Assembly (NCBI GenBank): GCA_002347565.1
Contig: DDXR01000082.1
Span: 13,927-28,233, forward strand
Source of the DNA: a bacterium UBP2_UBA2255
GTDB lineage: Bacteria; Edwardsbacteria; AC1; EtOH8
DNA: 14,307 nucleotides
Direction of reading: 5' to 3'
Shown: positions 13,303-14,307 of the stretch, in pieces
Layout of the letters: every line of letters starts with the position of its first letter
Numbering within the stretch: position 1 is the stretch's first letter
Program-made: the position numbers and the translations under genes
The notes under the pieces: generated by a model
Seen by the model: only the letters and a program-made list of their open reading frames with translations
Databases searched by the model: none
What the model was told of the DNA's origin: nothing

Positions 13303-14307
13303 ATGTCCCTCAAGATCGGCGACATGCTCCTCAAGGCCGGGCTGATCTCCGGCGAGCAGCTGGACAAGGCCCTGGCCGAGCAGAAGACCTCGGGCAGCCG
13401 GATCGGCTCGATCCTGGTGAAGCAGGGCTTCATCAGCGAGGACGAGATCGTCCAGTTCCTGTCCAAGCAGTTCAACGTGCCGGCGGTCAACCTGCGCGAG
13501 TACAAGATCGACCCCACGCTGATCAAGCTGGTGCCGTCGCAGATCGCCCAGAAGTACGGCGTGCTGCCGCTGTCGCGCCTGGGGCGGGTGCTGACCATGG
13601 CGGTGGTCAACCCCAACGACGCCCTGGCCATGGACGACATCAAGTTCTCGACCGGGTTCGACGTCAAGCCGGCGGTGGCCTCCGAGGCCGCGATCTGGGA
13701 GGCCATCGACAAGCACTACGGCTCGGCCGGCATGCTCGAGGACATGATGAAGTCCCTGGAGCAGGAGGAGACCGTGACCGGCGAGGACGGCGACCTGGAG
13801 CTGCTGGAGGAGGAGAAGAAGGACGAGGGCGACGCCGCCTCGGAGATGTCGGCCGCCATCGAGAACTCGCCGGCCGCCAAGCTGGTCAACAGCCTGATCG
13901 CCGAGGCCGTCAAGCGGCGGGCCTCGGACATCCACGTCGAGCCCTACGAGAAGGACATGCGGGTGCGGATGGCGGTCGACGGCTCGCTGCACGAGGTGAT
14001 GCAGCCCCCGCTGCGGATGAAGAGCTCGATCGTGGCCCGGGTCAAGATCATCTCCAAGCTCAAGGTCGAGGAGAAGCGGCTGCCCCAGGACGGCCGCATC
14101 CGGATGAACGTGGGCGACAAGCCGATCGACATCCGGGTGTCGATCATCCCCACCGCCTTCGGCGAAAAGATCGCCATGCGCGTGCTGGACCGTACCTCGG
14201 TCAGCTTCGACATCGCCAAGTTCGGCTTCGGCGAGAAGGCGCTCAAGGACCTGCTGAAGGGCGTGCACACCCCGTTCGGCATCGTGCTGATCACCGGCCC
14301 CACCGGC
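13303..14307 (+). CDS. pilB: Type IV pilus extension ATPase PilB, second copy (3'-truncated by window)
   Basis: An open frame from ATG 13303 to the window end gives 335 residues of a second PilB/GspE ATPase, cut off after I-T-G-P-T-G, the first residues of Walker A. It is clearly paralogous to the preceding protein: both start M-x-L-K-x-G-D-M-L and share E-Q-L-D-K-A-L-A-E-Q-K and Q-x-N-V-P-x-V-N-L. It carries two good MshEN motifs (K-I-G-D-M-L-L-K-A-G-L-I and R-I-G-S-I-L-V-K-Q-G-F-I), a very acidic linker at about 146-186 rich in E and D, then S-D-I-H-V-E-P and R-L-P-Q-D-G-R of the N2 ATPase domain. The DNA-level start has no clear Shine-Dalgarno, because the heptamer array occupies that position, so translation may depend on readthrough from the first copy. 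The Walker B, His and Cys motifs lie beyond the window, so activity cannot be judged. It might also be named GspE or PilB2. Confidence 0.93.
   Translation, partial: MSLKIGDMLLKAGLISGEQLDKALAEQKTSGSRIGSILVKQGFISEDEIVQFLSKQFNVPAVNLREYKIDPTLIKLVPSQIAQKYGVLPLSRLGRVLTMAVVNPNDALAMDDIKFSTGFDVKPAVASEAAIWEAIDKHYGSAGMLEDMMKSLEQEETVTGEDGDLELLEEEKKDEGDAASEMSAAIENSPAAKLVNSLIAEAVKRRASDIHVEPYEKDMRVRMAVDGSLHEVMQPPLRMKSSIVARVKIISKLKVEEKRLPQDGRIRMNVGDKPIDIRVSIIPTAFGEKIAMRVLDRTSVSFDIAKFGFGEKALKDLLKGVHTPFGIVLITGPTG

Overview
The window is a GC-rich (coding regions roughly 70% G+C by hand counts of sample lines) stretch of a diderm bacterial chromosome. LptF/LptG mean an LPS-type outer membrane. A SprA/Sov-type giant outer-membrane protein points to the Bacteroidota/Chlorobi/Fibrobacterota (FCB) side of the tree or a related uncultivated phylum. 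The G+C is unlike a typical Bacteroidota member, and the AT-rich heptamer-patterned intergenic repeats resemble those I associate with environmental candidate-phylum genomes. No closer placement is justified from sequence reading alone.

Layout. (1) 1-1830, + strand: the 3' end of metK (SAM synthetase), then ahcY (S-adenosylhomocysteine hydrolase), separated by a 195-base AT-rich repeat-bearing gap. Together they make SAM and remove SAH, the core of the activated methyl cycle. (2) 1831-2849, +: a hairpin, a multi-branched potential RNA structure ending in a U-tract, and a class I SAM-dependent methyltransferase of visibly lower G+C that looks acquired. (3) 2841-5195, - strand: lptF-lptG, overlapping by 4 bases and ending in a textbook intrinsic terminator that also contains the stop codon of the convergent methyltransferase. 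(4) 5196-5275: a compact divergent promoter region in which both predicted transcription starts fall at, or one base from, the start codons (candidate leaderless mRNAs). (5) 5276-11364, +: a 1,874-residue SprA/Sov-family outer-membrane protein followed by a membrane-anchored ComEA-type helix-hairpin-helix protein. (6) 11386-14307, +: a near-consensus sigma70 promoter, a structured leader of about 139 nt, and two tandem paralogous PilB ATPases with MshEN N-termini. The second runs off the window inside its Walker A motif.

The right half is an envelope and surface-machinery locus: LPS export (LptFG), a type 9 secretion translocon-like protein (SprA), a DNA-binding HHH protein, and type IV pilus extension motors. 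The left half is methyl metabolism. No rRNA, tRNA, CRISPR array, insertion sequence or prophage gene was seen. No gene-free stretch exceeds about 215 bases. The best candidates for something undescribed are the branched RNA between ahcY and the methyltransferase, the divergent leaderless promoter pair, and the heptamer-patterned intergenic repeats.
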